Shown in pieces: positions 44,967 to 53,919 of a stretch of 64,000 nt of DNA (the stretch's first letter is position 1; the number at the start of each line of letters is the position of its first letter). Source of the DNA: an uncultured Oscillospiraceae bacterium (GTDB lineage Bacteria > Bacillota > Clostridia > Oscillospirales > Oscillospiraceae). A program made the translations under genes and the position numbers. The stretch covers positions 62,001-126,000 of the forward strand of contig CAJFQQ010000008.1 of the NCBI GenBank assembly GCA_904419145.1, given 5' to 3'. The notes under the pieces were generated by a model. The model was not told the origin of the DNA. It saw nothing but the letters and a program-made list of their open reading frames with translations, and made no database searches.

Positions 44967-44995
44967 TTTACTTTTCTTCGCTTTCCCGATATAAT
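44967..44995 (+). promoter_or_regulatory. Promoter of the CYTH-tetR operon
   Basis: TTTACT (44967-44972), a 17-base spacer and a perfect TATAAT (44990-44995). Confidence 0.6.
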
Positions 44996-45046
44996 AAAAA
45001 AAATTATGCATGTTATAAAGAGCAAACGCTGGAAAGGGTGCACATC

Positions 45047-45625
45047 ATGACAGAAGTGGAATTGAAGGCGGTTTTGTCCCCAGAGCAGGCAGTCAGCCTG
45101 CCAGGACGGCTGGCTGATCTGGGATTCGTCCCGGGAGATATTGTTCAGGAGCAGGACCTCTACTACAATGCCCCCCATCGGGATTTCCGGACAACCGACG
45201 AGGCTCTCCGGCTGCGCACCATCACCGGCAGCCGGAACGAGACTGTGCTGACCTACAAGGGCCCCAAGCGGGACAGTCGCTCCAATACCCGCCTGGAGCA
45301 CGAGACCTCTGTGGGCGACAGCAGGACCGTCCAGGATATCCTGCTCTCCTTGGGTTTTTGTCCGGTTCTCACCGTCTGCAAGGACCGGCGTACCTACCAT
45401 TTGGATGCGGTCACCGTCTGCCTGGACCAAGTGGAGGGGCTGGGCAGCTATCTGGAGCTGGAGCATCTGCTGCCCGATGAATCCGGCAGAGAGGTTGCTG
45501 TAGATGGGCTGTTGTCCTTGTTGGACAGGCTAGGCGTGCAGCGCCAAGCGCTGGAGCGCCGGTCATATCTGGAATTGCTGCTGGCTACCACGCAAGCAGG
45601 GGGCGTCAGTAAGCAGGAGGAATGA
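45047..45625 (+). CDS. CYTH-domain protein (class IV adenylate cyclase / thiamine triphosphatase family)
   Basis: A 192-aa triphosphate tunnel enzyme. It starts MTEVELKAVL with the ExExK signature, then has LYYNAPHRDFRTTDEALRLR, TVLTYKGPKRDSRSNTRLEH and LEHLLPDESG, the alternating charged strands of the tunnel. These enzymes act on triphosphates such as ATP, ThTP or inorganic triphosphate. The N-terminal CyaB-type arrangement suggests class IV cyclase or triphosphatase; which is not decidable. It is two bases upstream of a TetR gene. Confidence 0.88.
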   Translation: MTEVELKAVLSPEQAVSLPGRLADLGFVPGDIVQEQDLYYNAPHRDFRTTDEALRLRTITGSRNETVLTYKGPKRDSRSNTRLEHETSVGDSRTVQDILLSLGFCPVLTVCKDRRTYHLDAVTVCLDQVEGLGSYLELEHLLPDESGREVAVDGLLSLLDRLGVQRQALERRSYLELLLATTQAGGVSKQEE

Positions 45626-45626
45626 G

Positions 45627-46244
45627 ATGGAGCAGCTTAGCCGGAGAGAACTCAATAAAATTCATTGTCGGCAGCGCATTCTGAAGGCCTCCCGTCAGTT
45701 GTTCAGCATCAAGGGCTATGAGGAGACCACCATGGAGGACGTGGCGGCACGGGCCGAGGTTTCCAAGGCCACCCTTTACAACTATTTCCCGGGGAAAGAC
45801 AGCCTGCTGATGGGAATTGCGGAGGCTGAGCTGGAGCAGATCTGCCAGATGGTGGAGGGGGAACTGACCCAGGTACCCAGTGCTCTGGAGAGGCTGTGGC
45901 GGGTACTGCTGGCCTTTGTGCTGGACTCTATGTGCTATATTTCTTTAAGCCGCAAGATTACCTATCTCAATTCCTGTGAAGATAGTGACCTCTTTGCCAC
46001 CCGCCTGGAGATGGTGCAGATCCTGCGCCGGCAGGTCGTGGAGGCCCAGGAGCAGGGAGAGCTGTGTCAGGACGCCGACCCGGACGAGATCACAGAGCTG
46101 GTGATGGGGCTGTACCTGATCTCCCAGTTCCAGTGGGTCCACCAGGAGCAGCACACCCCCGCATACTGGTCCCATCGTCTGGAGCAGGCCTTTCGGCGGG
46201 TGATGGCGGGATTCTTGGCGCAGCCGCTTCCCCGTGAAAATTGA
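45627..46244 (+). CDS. TetR/AcrR-family transcriptional regulator
   Basis: A 205-aa regulator with the canonical DNA-binding domain RQRILKASRQLFSIKGYEET then TMEDVAARAEVSKATLYNYF and PGKDSLL. The C-terminal domain is helical and unassigned. The ATG at 45627 follows the CYTH stop by one base, with AGGAGGA inside the end of that gene, so the two are co-translated. No obvious target gene lies next to it. Confidence 0.93.
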   Translation: MEQLSRRELNKIHCRQRILKASRQLFSIKGYEETTMEDVAARAEVSKATLYNYFPGKDSLLMGIAEAELEQICQMVEGELTQVPSALERLWRVLLAFVLDSMCYISLSRKITYLNSCEDSDLFATRLEMVQILRRQVVEAQEQGELCQDADPDEITELVMGLYLISQFQWVHQEQHTPAYWSHRLEQAFRRVMAGFLAQPLPREN

Positions 46245-46251
46245 AGAGGAA

Positions 46252-46290
46252 CCGGGCAGGCCGCTTTTCCGGCGGTCTGCCCGGTTTTTC
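46252..46290 (+). terminator. Terminator of the CYTH-tetR operon
   Basis: CCGGGCAG (46252-46259) pairs with CTGCCCGG (46277-46284), followed by TTTTT. Confidence 0.75.
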
Positions 46291-46327
46291 TCTTGGGGAC
46301 CGCGGCAGCATTGTGCAACTTCCCTCG

Positions 46328-46411
46328 TTGACTTTTATTCGCTAATGTGTTATCATGCTAGCATATTAAAGTAACGTTGCTGTTGCCGAATGGCCCGGCA
46401 GGCGTTATAAT
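46328..46411 (+). promoter_or_regulatory. Tandem promoters of the histidine operon with a palindromic operator
   Basis: P1: TTGACT (46328-46333), a 17-base spacer, TATCAT (46351-46356). P2: TTGCCG (46383-46388), a 17-base spacer, TATAAT (46406-46411). A 20-base palindrome, TTAtcATGCTAGCATatTAA (46350-46369), covers the P1 -10 box. Its CTAG core recalls TrpR-superfamily sites, and a TrpR-like regulator (YerC/HisR) is predicted for his genes in Firmicutes; this link is inferred. No T-box signature is present. Confidence 0.55.
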
Positions 46412-46440
46412 ACATTCAAATCACCACAGGAGGCCCCATG

Positions 46441-47541
46441 ATGGACGCAGAATGGATCTTGCAGGGCAGCGAGCAGGCCGTCTTTCGGCTCCGGGAGCTG
46501 TATCAGCGGCACGGCTATCTTCCCTATAAAATGAGCAAGTTTGAGGAGTATGATCTGTACGTCCGCAATAAAAGCTTTTTGGTCAGCGAGCAGATCCTCA
46601 CCTTTACGGATATGGACGGGAAGCTGATGGCTCTGAAGCCGGACGTCACCCTGTCGATCCTGAAGAATTCCTCCCAGGGGAAGGGGCTGCAGAAGGTCTA
46701 CTACAACGAGAACGTCTACCGCCCCGCCTCCGGCGCCCACTCCTTCCACGAGATCATGCAGGCGGGCCTGGAGTGCATCGGCGACCTGGACGACTTTTCT
46801 GTCGGCGAGGTGGTCATGCTGGCGGCCCGGAGCCTGGAGCTCATCCGCAGCGACTATCTGCTGGATCTGAGCCATCTGGGCATCGTGGCGGGCCTTCTGG
46901 CTCCGCTGCACCTGAATGGCGAGACGGAGCAGTCCCTGCTGCGCTCCATGGGAGAGAAAAATACCCCGGCCCTCCGGGAGCTGGGGACGCAGCTAGCCCT
47001 CCCCCAGTCGGTCACGGACCGGCTGTGCCGCCTGGCGCTGCTCTACGGGACTCCCGCCCAGATCCTGCCGGAGCTGGAGGCGCTGACGGACGGAGCGCCC
47101 CAGGCGCAGCAGGCCCTTCAGGAGCTCTCCGACCTGTGCGCCCTGCTGGCCCAATACGGGTTGGGGGCGAACCTGCGGCTGGACTTCTCCATTGTCAACG
47201 ACATGAATTACTACAGCGGCATCATCTTCCGGGGCTATCTGCCGGGCCTGGCCTCCGGCGTGCTGGCCGGCGGCCGGTATGACAACCTGCTGAAAAAGAT
47301 GGGCCGCGAGGGGGGCGCCATCGGCTTTGCCGTGTATCTGGACCAGTTTCAGCGGCTGCTGGCACCCCAGCGGGGCTATGACGCCGACGTGCTGCTGCTG
47401 TATGACGGCGGCCAGCCTCCGGCGTCGGTGGCCGCCGCAGCCAACGCTATCCTGGCCTCCGGCAAGACCGTCCGGGTGGAGCGGGAGATTCCCGACGGCT
47501 TCCGCTACCGGGAGCTGCGGGACCTGCGCAAGGAGGTGTAA
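46441..47541 (+). CDS. hisZ: ATP phosphoribosyltransferase regulatory subunit
   Basis: HisZ is a histidyl-tRNA-synthetase paralogue that forms an octamer with short HisG and gives histidine feedback control. The class II synthetase-like core is readable: FTDMDGKLMALKPDVTLSIL (motif 2 region), YYNENVYRP, DFSIVNDMNYYSGIIFRGYL and LAGGRYDNLLKKMG. It is 366 aa and lacks the anticodon-binding domain, as expected. The ATG at 46441 is seven bases after AGGAGG; the one at 46438 is four bases away and less likely. Confidence 0.93.
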   Translation: MDAEWILQGSEQAVFRLRELYQRHGYLPYKMSKFEEYDLYVRNKSFLVSEQILTFTDMDGKLMALKPDVTLSILKNSSQGKGLQKVYYNENVYRPASGAHSFHEIMQAGLECIGDLDDFSVGEVVMLAARSLELIRSDYLLDLSHLGIVAGLLAPLHLNGETEQSLLRSMGEKNTPALRELGTQLALPQSVTDRLCRLALLYGTPAQILPELEALTDGAPQAQQALQELSDLCALLAQYGLGANLRLDFSIVNDMNYYSGIIFRGYLPGLASGVLAGGRYDNLLKKMGREGGAIGFAVYLDQFQRLLAPQRGYDADVLLLYDGGQPPASVAAAANAILASGKTVRVEREIPDGFRYRELRDLRKEV

Positions 47542-47544
47542 GGG

Positions 47545-48168
47545 ATGGACTATATCAACATCGCCCTGCCCAAGGGGCGCCTGGGCGAGAAGGTCTACGC
47601 CATGTTCAAGGCCGCCGGCTATGAGTGCCCCTCCATCGAGGAGGAGAACCGGAAGCTGATCTTCGAGAACGAGGAGAAGGGTGTCCGCTACTTCTGGGTC
47701 AAGCCCTCGGACGTGGCCATCTATGTGGAGCGGGGCGCCGCCGATATCGGCGTGGCGGGAAAGGATATCCTCCTGGAATACCAGCCCGACGTGTATGAGC
47801 TGGCGGACCTGGGGGTTGGCCGGTGCCGGATGTGCGTGGCCGGGAAGAAGGACTTCTTCGACGACCGGACCCAGACCCTCCGGGTGGCCACCAAATTTCC
47901 CCGCATCGCCCGGACCTACTACAGCTCCCTCAGCCGGGACATCGACATCATCCAGCTCAACGGGTCCATCGAGCTGGCCCCCATCCTGGGGCTCAGCGAT
48001 GTGATCGTGGATATCGTGGAGACGGGCCGCACCCTGCTGGAAAACGGCCTGGAGCCCAAGGAGGAGATCGTCCCCATCAGCGCCCGGCTCATTGCCAACA
48101 AGGTCAGCTATAAATTCAAGAACACCGCCATCTGCCGTCTTGTGGACGCCGTGGGCGGGCGGGAGTAA
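47545..48168 (+). CDS. hisG: ATP phosphoribosyltransferase, short form
   Basis: The first step of histidine synthesis joins ATP and PRPP. The 207-aa protein is the short, HisZ-dependent type without the ACT-like regulatory domain: INIALPKGRLGEKVYAMF, GAADIGVAGKDIL, TQTLRVATKFPRIARTYYSS and the PRPP site DVIVDIVETGRTL. It begins three bases after hisZ. Confidence 0.97.
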   Translation: MDYINIALPKGRLGEKVYAMFKAAGYECPSIEEENRKLIFENEEKGVRYFWVKPSDVAIYVERGAADIGVAGKDILLEYQPDVYELADLGVGRCRMCVAGKKDFFDDRTQTLRVATKFPRIARTYYSSLSRDIDIIQLNGSIELAPILGLSDVIVDIVETGRTLLENGLEPKEEIVPISARLIANKVSYKFKNTAICRLVDAVGGRE

Positions 48169-48180
48169 GGAGTCTTTTCC

Positions 48181-49467
48181 ATGATTCGTATTTATTCCTA
48201 TGGACAGGTCCCCGCCTCGGAGATCTTCTCCCGGCAGGAGAGCCGGACCGACGTATCCGCCGCGGTGGCGGCTATCATTGCAGCCGTCCGGCAGGAGGGG
48301 GACACGGCCCTCCGGCGGTACGCCAAAGAATTCGACAAGGCGGAGCTCACTGAGATCGAGGTGCCGGCGGCCCAGCTGGACGCCGCAGTAGACGCCCTGG
48401 ACGGTGAACTGCGCGCGATTTTGCAGGAGGCGGCGGAGCGCATCCGCGCCTTTCACAGCCGCCAGGTGCGCAACAGCTTTGTGCTCCCCCAGGAGGGCGG
48501 CGTTCTCCTGGGCCAGCGGGTGATCCCCCTGGACCGGGTGGGGCTCTATATCCCCGGCGGCACCGCCGCCTATCCCTCCAGCGTGCTGATGAACTGCATC
48601 CCTGCCAAGATCGCCGGGTGCCGGGAGATCGTCATGGTCTCTCCCCCCAGCCGGGGCGGGGACATTGACCCGGTGATCCTGGCCGCCGCCCGGATCGCCG
48701 GGGTGGACCGGGTGTTCCGCACCGGCGGGGCCCAGGCGGTGGCCGCCCTGGCCTACGGCACGGAGACCATCCCCCGGGTAGATAAAATTGTGGGGCCCGG
48801 CAACGCCTATGTGGCGGAGGCCAAGCGCCAGGTGTTCGGCCAGGTGGCCATCGACATGATCGCCGGCCCCAGCGAGATCCTGGTGGTGGCCGACGCCAAG
48901 AGCGATGCCAGGGTGGTTGCGGCGGACCTCCTCAGCCAGGCGGAACATGACAAGATGGCCTCCGCCGTCCTGGTGACGGACAGCGGGGACCTGGCGCTGG
49001 CGGTCCAGGCGGAGCTGGAGCGGCAGCTCCCCCTCCTCCCCAGGGTGGAGATCGCCCGGGCCTCCATCGACGACAACGGGAAGATCATCGTGGCAGAGAA
49101 CCTGTCCCAGGCCGTCGACATTGCCAACGAGATCGCGCCGGAGCACCTGGAGCTGTGCGTAGACAATCCCTTTGACTATCTGGACCAGATCCGCCACGCG
49201 GGCTCCGTTTTCCTGGGCCGCAGCTGTCCGGAAGCCCTTGGGGACTACTTTGCCGGCCCCAACCACACCCTGCCCACCAGCGGCACGGCCCGGTTCATGA
49301 GCCCCCTGTCGGTGGACGACTTTGTGAAGAAGTCCCAGTTCACCTACTACACCCCCCAGGCCCTGGAGCGGGACAGCGGCAAAATCGCCCGCTTCGCCCG
49401 CCAGGAGGGGCTGGAGGCCCACGCCCGCAGCGTGCTGTCCCGGTTTGACCCCTGCGACCCACAATAA
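48181..49467 (+). CDS. hisD: Histidinol dehydrogenase
   Basis: Zinc/NAD enzyme for the last two oxidation steps of the pathway (428 aa). Diagnostic segments are VGLYIPGGTAAYPSSVLMNC, VFRTGGAQAVAALAYGTE, KIVGPGNAYVAEAKR, IDMIAGPSEILVVAD, LLSQAEHDKMASAVL and the catalytic EIAPEHLELC. All zinc-ligand regions look intact. The AAGGAGT before the ATG overlaps the hisG stop region. Confidence 0.97.
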   Translation: MIRIYSYGQVPASEIFSRQESRTDVSAAVAAIIAAVRQEGDTALRRYAKEFDKAELTEIEVPAAQLDAAVDALDGELRAILQEAAERIRAFHSRQVRNSFVLPQEGGVLLGQRVIPLDRVGLYIPGGTAAYPSSVLMNCIPAKIAGCREIVMVSPPSRGGDIDPVILAAARIAGVDRVFRTGGAQAVAALAYGTETIPRVDKIVGPGNAYVAEAKRQVFGQVAIDMIAGPSEILVVADAKSDARVVAADLLSQAEHDKMASAVLVTDSGDLALAVQAELERQLPLLPRVEIARASIDDNGKIIVAENLSQAVDIANEIAPEHLELCVDNPFDYLDQIRHAGSVFLGRSCPEALGDYFAGPNHTLPTSGTARFMSPLSVDDFVKKSQFTYYTPQALERDSGKIARFARQEGLEAHARSVLSRFDPCDPQ

Positions 49468-49485
49468 AGAAGGAGGCGAGGCTCT

Positions 49486-50550
49486 GTGAGCCGTTTTCTG
49501 AGCGCCCGCTTTGCCGCCCTGGAGGCATATACCCCCGGCGAGCAGCCCCAGGACATGGAATACGTGAAGCTCAATACCAACGAATCCCCCTTCCCCCCCT
49601 CTCCGGAGGTCATCGCCGCTGTCAGCGCGGCGGAGGTGGGGAAGCTGAACCTGTACCCGGACCCGGAGTGCAAGCGCCTGCGCCGGAAGCTCGCCGCCCT
49701 CTACGGGGTGGGAGAGGAAAACGTATTCCTCTCCAACGGGTCCGACGACATTCTGAATTTCTTTTTCATGGCCTTCTGCGACGCCGAGCGCCCCGTGGCC
49801 TTCCCTAATATCAGCTACGGGTTTTACCCGGTCTACGCCCAGCTCTATAACCTGCCCGCCACGGTGATCCCCCTGCGGGAGGACTTTTCCCTGAACGCGG
49901 AGGACTACTGCGGCCTCCATCAGAACATCGTCATCGCCAACCCCAACGCCCCCACCGGCATGACCATCCCGGTGTCGGACATCGAGACCATCGTACAGAC
50001 CAATCCGGACCACGTGGTGCTCATCGACGAGGCCTATGTGGACTTCGGCGCGGAGAGCTGCCGGGGGCTCATCGGGCAGTATGAGAATCTGCTGGTGTGC
50101 CAGACCTTTTCCAAGTCCCGGTCCATGGCCGGGGGCCGCCTGGGCTTCGCCCTGGGCAGCGCCGGCCTGATCGCGGACCTCAATAAGATCAAATACTCCA
50201 CCAACCCATACAATATCAACCGGCTGACCCTGGTGGCGGCGGAGGCCGCTGTGGACAGCGACGCCTATTACCGGGAAAACTGCCAAAAGATCCAAGACAA
50301 CCGCGCCTATACGGTGGCGCAGCTGGATGCCCTGGGCTTCACCACCCTGCCCTCCCTGGCAAACTTCATCTTCACCCGCTGCCCGAAGCTGGACGGCGGC
50401 GCCCTGTACCGGGCGCTCAAGCGCCGGGGGGTGCTGGTGCGGTACTGGAACAAGCCGGCGCTGAAGGACTATGTCCGGGTCACCATCGGCTCCCGTGAGC
50501 AGATGGACCGCTTCCTCAGCACCGTCCGGACCATTTTGAAGGAGGGATAA
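49486..50550 (+). CDS. hisC: Histidinol-phosphate aminotransferase
   Basis: PLP enzyme of the pathway (354 aa). It starts at GTG 49486 behind AAGGAGG. Seen are VKLNTNESPFPPSPEVI, FLSNGSDDILNFFFMAF, IANPNAPTGMTIP, cofactor Asp in VVLIDEAYVDFG and Schiff-base lysine in QTFSKSRSMAGGRLGFALG. Confidence 0.96.
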   Translation: MSRFLSARFAALEAYTPGEQPQDMEYVKLNTNESPFPPSPEVIAAVSAAEVGKLNLYPDPECKRLRRKLAALYGVGEENVFLSNGSDDILNFFFMAFCDAERPVAFPNISYGFYPVYAQLYNLPATVIPLREDFSLNAEDYCGLHQNIVIANPNAPTGMTIPVSDIETIVQTNPDHVVLIDEAYVDFGAESCRGLIGQYENLLVCQTFSKSRSMAGGRLGFALGSAGLIADLNKIKYSTNPYNINRLTLVAAEAAVDSDAYYRENCQKIQDNRAYTVAQLDALGFTTLPSLANFIFTRCPKLDGGALYRALKRRGVLVRYWNKPALKDYVRVTIGSREQMDRFLSTVRTILKEG

Positions 50551-50553
50551 GCC

Positions 50554-51141
50554 ATGCGCACCGCAGAGATCGCCCGCAAGACAGCGGAGACCGATATCAC
50601 CCTCTCCCTGAACCTGGACGGTACCGGCCGGGGCGAGATCGCCACCGGCTGCGGCTTCCTGGACCACATGCTCACCCTCTTTGCCCGCCACGGCCGCTTT
50701 GACTTGACCGTACACTGCCAGGGGGACACCTTTGTGGACGACCACCACACAGTGGAGGACGTGGGTATCTGCCTGGGGGACGCCTTTGCCAAGGCCCTAG
50801 GAAATCTGGGGGGTGTGAACCGCTACGGCAGCACCATCCTCCCCATGGATGAGGCGCTGCTCCTCACCGCCGTGGACCTCTCGGGCCGGGGGATGCTCTG
50901 CTGTGAGCTGGACCTCCCCACGGAGAAGGTGGGCACCTTTGACACCCAGCTGGCGGAGGAGTTCTTCCTGGCCTTTACCCGCCGCTGTCAGTGCACGCTC
51001 CACATCCGGCAGCTGGCGGGGAAAAACAGCCACCACATCATCGAGGGGGCCTTCAAGAGCCTGGGCCGCTCCCTGCGTCAGGCGGTGGCCATCGACCCGG
51101 CTCTGAACGGGGAGATCCCCTCCACCAAGGGGGTGCTGTAG
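50554..51141 (+). CDS. hisB: Imidazoleglycerol-phosphate dehydratase
   Basis: A 195-aa monofunctional dehydratase without a phosphatase domain. The two manganese-binding repeats are visible: GCGFLDHMLTLFARHGRFDL with DDHHTVEDVGICLG, and NSHHIIEGAFKSLGRSLRQA. Confidence 0.97.
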   Translation: MRTAEIARKTAETDITLSLNLDGTGRGEIATGCGFLDHMLTLFARHGRFDLTVHCQGDTFVDDHHTVEDVGICLGDAFAKALGNLGGVNRYGSTILPMDEALLLTAVDLSGRGMLCCELDLPTEKVGTFDTQLAEEFFLAFTRRCQCTLHIRQLAGKNSHHIIEGAFKSLGRSLRQAVAIDPALNGEIPSTKGVL

Positions 51142-51771
51142 ATGATCGCCATTGTAGACTACGGGGTGGGGAACCTGTTCTCCCTCACCTCCTCCCTCCG
51201 CGCCATCGGCGCGGACGTGACGGTGACCGGCCAGGCGGAGGTCCTGCGCCAGGCAGAAAAATTGATCCTCCCCGGCGTGGGCGCCTTTGGCGACGCGGCG
51301 GACCTGCTCCGGAGAAGCGGCCTGGGGCAGATTGTGGTGGAAGAGGCAGAGAAGGGCAAGCCGCTCTTGGGCATCTGCCTGGGGATGCAGCTGCTCTTTG
51401 ACCGCAGCTTCGAGTACGGGGAGCATCCGGGCCTGGGGCTGATTCCCGGAGATGTGGTCAGCATGGCCCCGGTGGTGCCGGCGGGGTACAAGGTCCCCCA
51501 CATCGGCTGGAACGCCCTCCACTTCCCGGCCAGCCGGCCCAAGAGCCGCCTGTTCCAGTATGTGGAGGAGGGCCAGTGCGTCTACTTCGTCCACTCCTAC
51601 TACGCCGACCGCTGCGCCCCCTACGTCACCGCCACCGCCGAGTACGGCCCGGAGCTGACGGCGGCGGCGGAGCGCGGCAATGTATACGGCGTGCAGTTTC
51701 ATCCGGAGAAAAGCGGCGACGTGGGGCTTGCCATCCTGCGCGCCTTTTGTGAAATGGAGGATGCCACATGA
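51142..51771 (+). CDS. hisH: Imidazole glycerol phosphate synthase, glutaminase subunit
   Basis: A class I glutamine amidotransferase subunit (209 aa). The nucleophile elbow is LLGICLGMQLLFDRS and the His/Glu pair is in GVQFHPEKSGDVG. It starts immediately after the hisB stop and overlaps hisA as ATGA. It delivers ammonia to HisF. Confidence 0.97.
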   Translation: MIAIVDYGVGNLFSLTSSLRAIGADVTVTGQAEVLRQAEKLILPGVGAFGDAADLLRRSGLGQIVVEEAEKGKPLLGICLGMQLLFDRSFEYGEHPGLGLIPGDVVSMAPVVPAGYKVPHIGWNALHFPASRPKSRLFQYVEEGQCVYFVHSYYADRCAPYVTATAEYGPELTAAAERGNVYGVQFHPEKSGDVGLAILRAFCEMEDAT

Positions 51772-52490
51772 TTATTTTTCCCGCCATTGACCTGAAGGAC
51801 GGAAAGGTCGTCCGCCTGTACAAGGGAGACTTCGCGGCCATGCAGCAGGTGGCCGAGGACGCCGTGGCCACGGCTCTGGCCTTCCAGCGGGCCGGCGCCG
51901 CCTACCTCCACCTGGTGGATCTGGACGGCGCCCGGGACGGGGAGCGGAAAAACGCCCGTCTGGTGGAAAAGGTGGTTCAGGTGGGCCTGCGGGTCCAGCT
52001 GGGCGGCGGTCTGCGCACCATGTCTGATCTGGAGGCGGTGTTCGCCATGGGAGTCTACCGGGCGGTCATCGGCTCGGCGGCGGTCAGCGACCCGGACTTC
52101 GTCCGCGCCGCCATCGCCCGCTACGGTGCGGACCGCATTGCCGTTGGCATCGACCAGCGGGGAGGCCGGGTCCGCACCGCCGGCTGGACCGAGGACGCCG
52201 GCATCGACTATCTGGACTTTGCCAAACAGATGGAGGACATTGGCGTCACCAAGCTGGTGTTTACCGACATTGACACCGACGGCACCCTCTCCGGCCCCAG
52301 CTTCGAGCGGCTCCAGGCCCTGCAGGACACGGTGGGCTGCGACATCATCTCCTCCGGCGGCATCTCCAGCAATCAGGATATCGCCGCCCTCCACCAGATG
52401 GACCTGTACGGGGCCATTGTGGGCAAGGCGTGGTACGCCGGGGCGGTGAACCTGCGGGAGGCCATCCGGGAGGGAGGGCCCCAGCAGTGA
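51768..52490 (+). CDS. hisA: Phosphoribosylformimino-5-aminoimidazole carboxamide ribotide isomerase
   Basis: A 240-aa (beta/alpha)8 barrel: FPAIDLKDGKVVRLYKGDF with the first catalytic Asp, LGGGLRTMSDLEAV and the second half LVFTDIDTDGTLSGPSFERL. It overlaps both hisH and hisF by four bases. Confidence 0.97.
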   Translation: MIIFPAIDLKDGKVVRLYKGDFAAMQQVAEDAVATALAFQRAGAAYLHLVDLDGARDGERKNARLVEKVVQVGLRVQLGGGLRTMSDLEAVFAMGVYRAVIGSAAVSDPDFVRAAIARYGADRIAVGIDQRGGRVRTAGWTEDAGIDYLDFAKQMEDIGVTKLVFTDIDTDGTLSGPSFERLQALQDTVGCDIISSGGISSNQDIAALHQMDLYGAIVGKAWYAGAVNLREAIREGGPQQ

Positions 52491-53245
52491 TTACCAAGCG
52501 CATCATCCCCTGCCTGGACGTGAAGGACGGCCGGGTGGTCAAGGGGGTCAACTTTCTGGGACTCCACGATGTGTCCAGCCCCGTGAGCCTCGCCAAATAC
52601 TACAGCGACAGCGGCGCCGACGAGCTGGTGTTCTACGACATCACCGCCTCCGCCGAGGGCCGGGCCCTGTTCACCGACATTCTGGTGGAGGTGGCCTCCA
52701 CCATCTTCATCCCCCTGACCGTGGGGGGCGGCATCAACACGGTGGAGGACTTTGACCGGGTGCTCAAGTGCGGCGCGGACAAGGTCAGCGTCAACTCCGG
52801 GGCCATCCGGGACCCCTCCCTCATCGCCGCTGCGGCAAAGAAATATGGCGACCAGTGCGTGGTCCTCAGCGTGGACGCCAAGCGGGTTGCGGGGCAGTAC
52901 CGGGTGTTTGCCAAGGGCGGCCGGGAGGACACGGGGCTGGACGCCATCGAGTGGATCAAGCGTGGCGTCCAGAGCGGCGCCGGGGAGATCGTCCTCAACA
53001 GCATCGACACCGACGGGGTGAAGGGGGGCTTTGACCTGGATATGCTCGCCGCCGTGTGCGACGCGGTTCAGGTTCCCGTGATCGCCTCCGGCGGGGCGGG
53101 GGGCATCGACGACTTTGTCCGGCTCTTCCAGGCGCTTCCCAAGGTGGACGCAGGCCTTGCCGCCTCCATTTTCCACTTCGGAGAGGTGTCCATCCCGAAC
53201 CTGAAACAGGCCCTGCACGCCCAGGGCATCAACGTGAGACTGTAA
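52487..53245 (+). CDS. hisF: Imidazole glycerol phosphate synthase, cyclase subunit
   Basis: The cyclase partner of HisH (252 aa). A GTG at 52487 (GTGA overlap with the hisA stop) gives the correct start [20 protein letters not shown]. Catalytic Asp residues are in [10 protein letters not shown] and [14 protein letters not shown]. Confidence 0.97.
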   Translation: MITKRIIPCLDVKDGRVVKGVNFLGLHDVSSPVSLAKYYSDSGADELVFYDITASAEGRALFTDILVEVASTIFIPLTVGGGINTVEDFDRVLKCGADKVSVNSGAIRDPSLIAAAAKKYGDQCVVLSVDAKRVAGQYRVFAKGGREDTGLDAIEWIKRGVQSGAGEIVLNSIDTDGVKGGFDLDMLAAVCDAVQVPVIASGGAGGIDDFVRLFQALPKVDAGLAASIFHFGEVSIPNLKQALHAQGINVRL

Positions 53246-53268
53246 CAAGATTAGGAGGAGCGAACCTC

Positions 53269-53919
53269 ATGCTTTCCATTGACGATTTGAAATTCAACAG
53301 CCACGGCCTGATCCCCGCCATCGTGGTGGACGCCGGCAGCGGGAAGGTATTGACCCTGGCCTATATGAACCGGGAGAGCCTCTCCATCAGCATGGACGAG
53401 GGGCGCACCTGCTTCTGGTCCCGCTCCCGGAAGGAGCTGTGGCGCAAGGGCGAGACCAGCGGCAATGTCCAGCACATCCGCTCCATCGTGGCCGACTGCG
53501 ACCGGGATGCCCTAGTGGTCACCGTGGACAAGGAGGGGCCCGCCTGCCATCTGGGTACGGACTCCTGCTTCAACGACCCGGTGTACCTCAAGGAGGCGGC
53601 GGAGCCCTTCTCCGTGAAGGGGCTCTACGCCCTGCTGGAGGGGCGCAAGCGGGACCTGCCCGAGGGTTCCTACACCACTTATCTCTTTGAGAAGGGCCTG
53701 GACAAGATCCTGAAAAAGGTAGGCGAGGAGTCCACAGAGGTCATCATCGCCGGCAAGGCGGAGGATAAGGCGGAAACTGTCTACGAGATCGCCGACCTCA
53801 TGTACCACGTGATGGTGCTGATGGTGGAGCTGGGCATCAGCGTGGACGATGTGATGACTGAGCTGGCCTCCCGCCATGTCATCGACCACAAGGTGAAGCA
53901 GGAGAAGATGACCAAATGA
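53269..53919 (+). CDS. hisI: Bifunctional phosphoribosyl-AMP cyclohydrolase / phosphoribosyl-ATP pyrophosphatase
   Basis: A HisIE fusion of 216 aa. The N-terminal HisI domain has [29 protein letters not shown] and [10 protein letters not shown] (zinc and magnesium ligands). The C-terminal HisE domain has [20 protein letters not shown] then [13 protein letters not shown]. The ATG at 53269 is supported by TTAGGAGGAG. Confidence 0.97.
   Translation: MLSIDDLKFNSHGLIPAIVVDAGSGKVLTLAYMNRESLSISMDEGRTCFWSRSRKELWRKGETSGNVQHIRSIVADCDRDALVVTVDKEGPACHLGTDSCFNDPVYLKEAAEPFSVKGLYALLEGRKRDLPEGSYTTYLFEKGLDKILKKVGEESTEVIIAGKAEDKAETVYEIADLMYHVMVLMVELGISVDDVMTELASRHVIDHKVKQEKMTK

Noticed and set aside
46293..46437. 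Histidine T-box riboswitch upstream of hisZ
   Set aside because: The conserved T-box sequence (GGTGGNACC type) and the associated antiterminator/terminator pair are absent.
46993..50748. A 1251-codon open frame antisense to the histidine operon
   Set aside because: It lacks a ribosome binding site, reads as His/Gly/Val-rich shadow sequence, and lies wholly opposite well-supported his genes. Long antisense frames are expected at this GC content.
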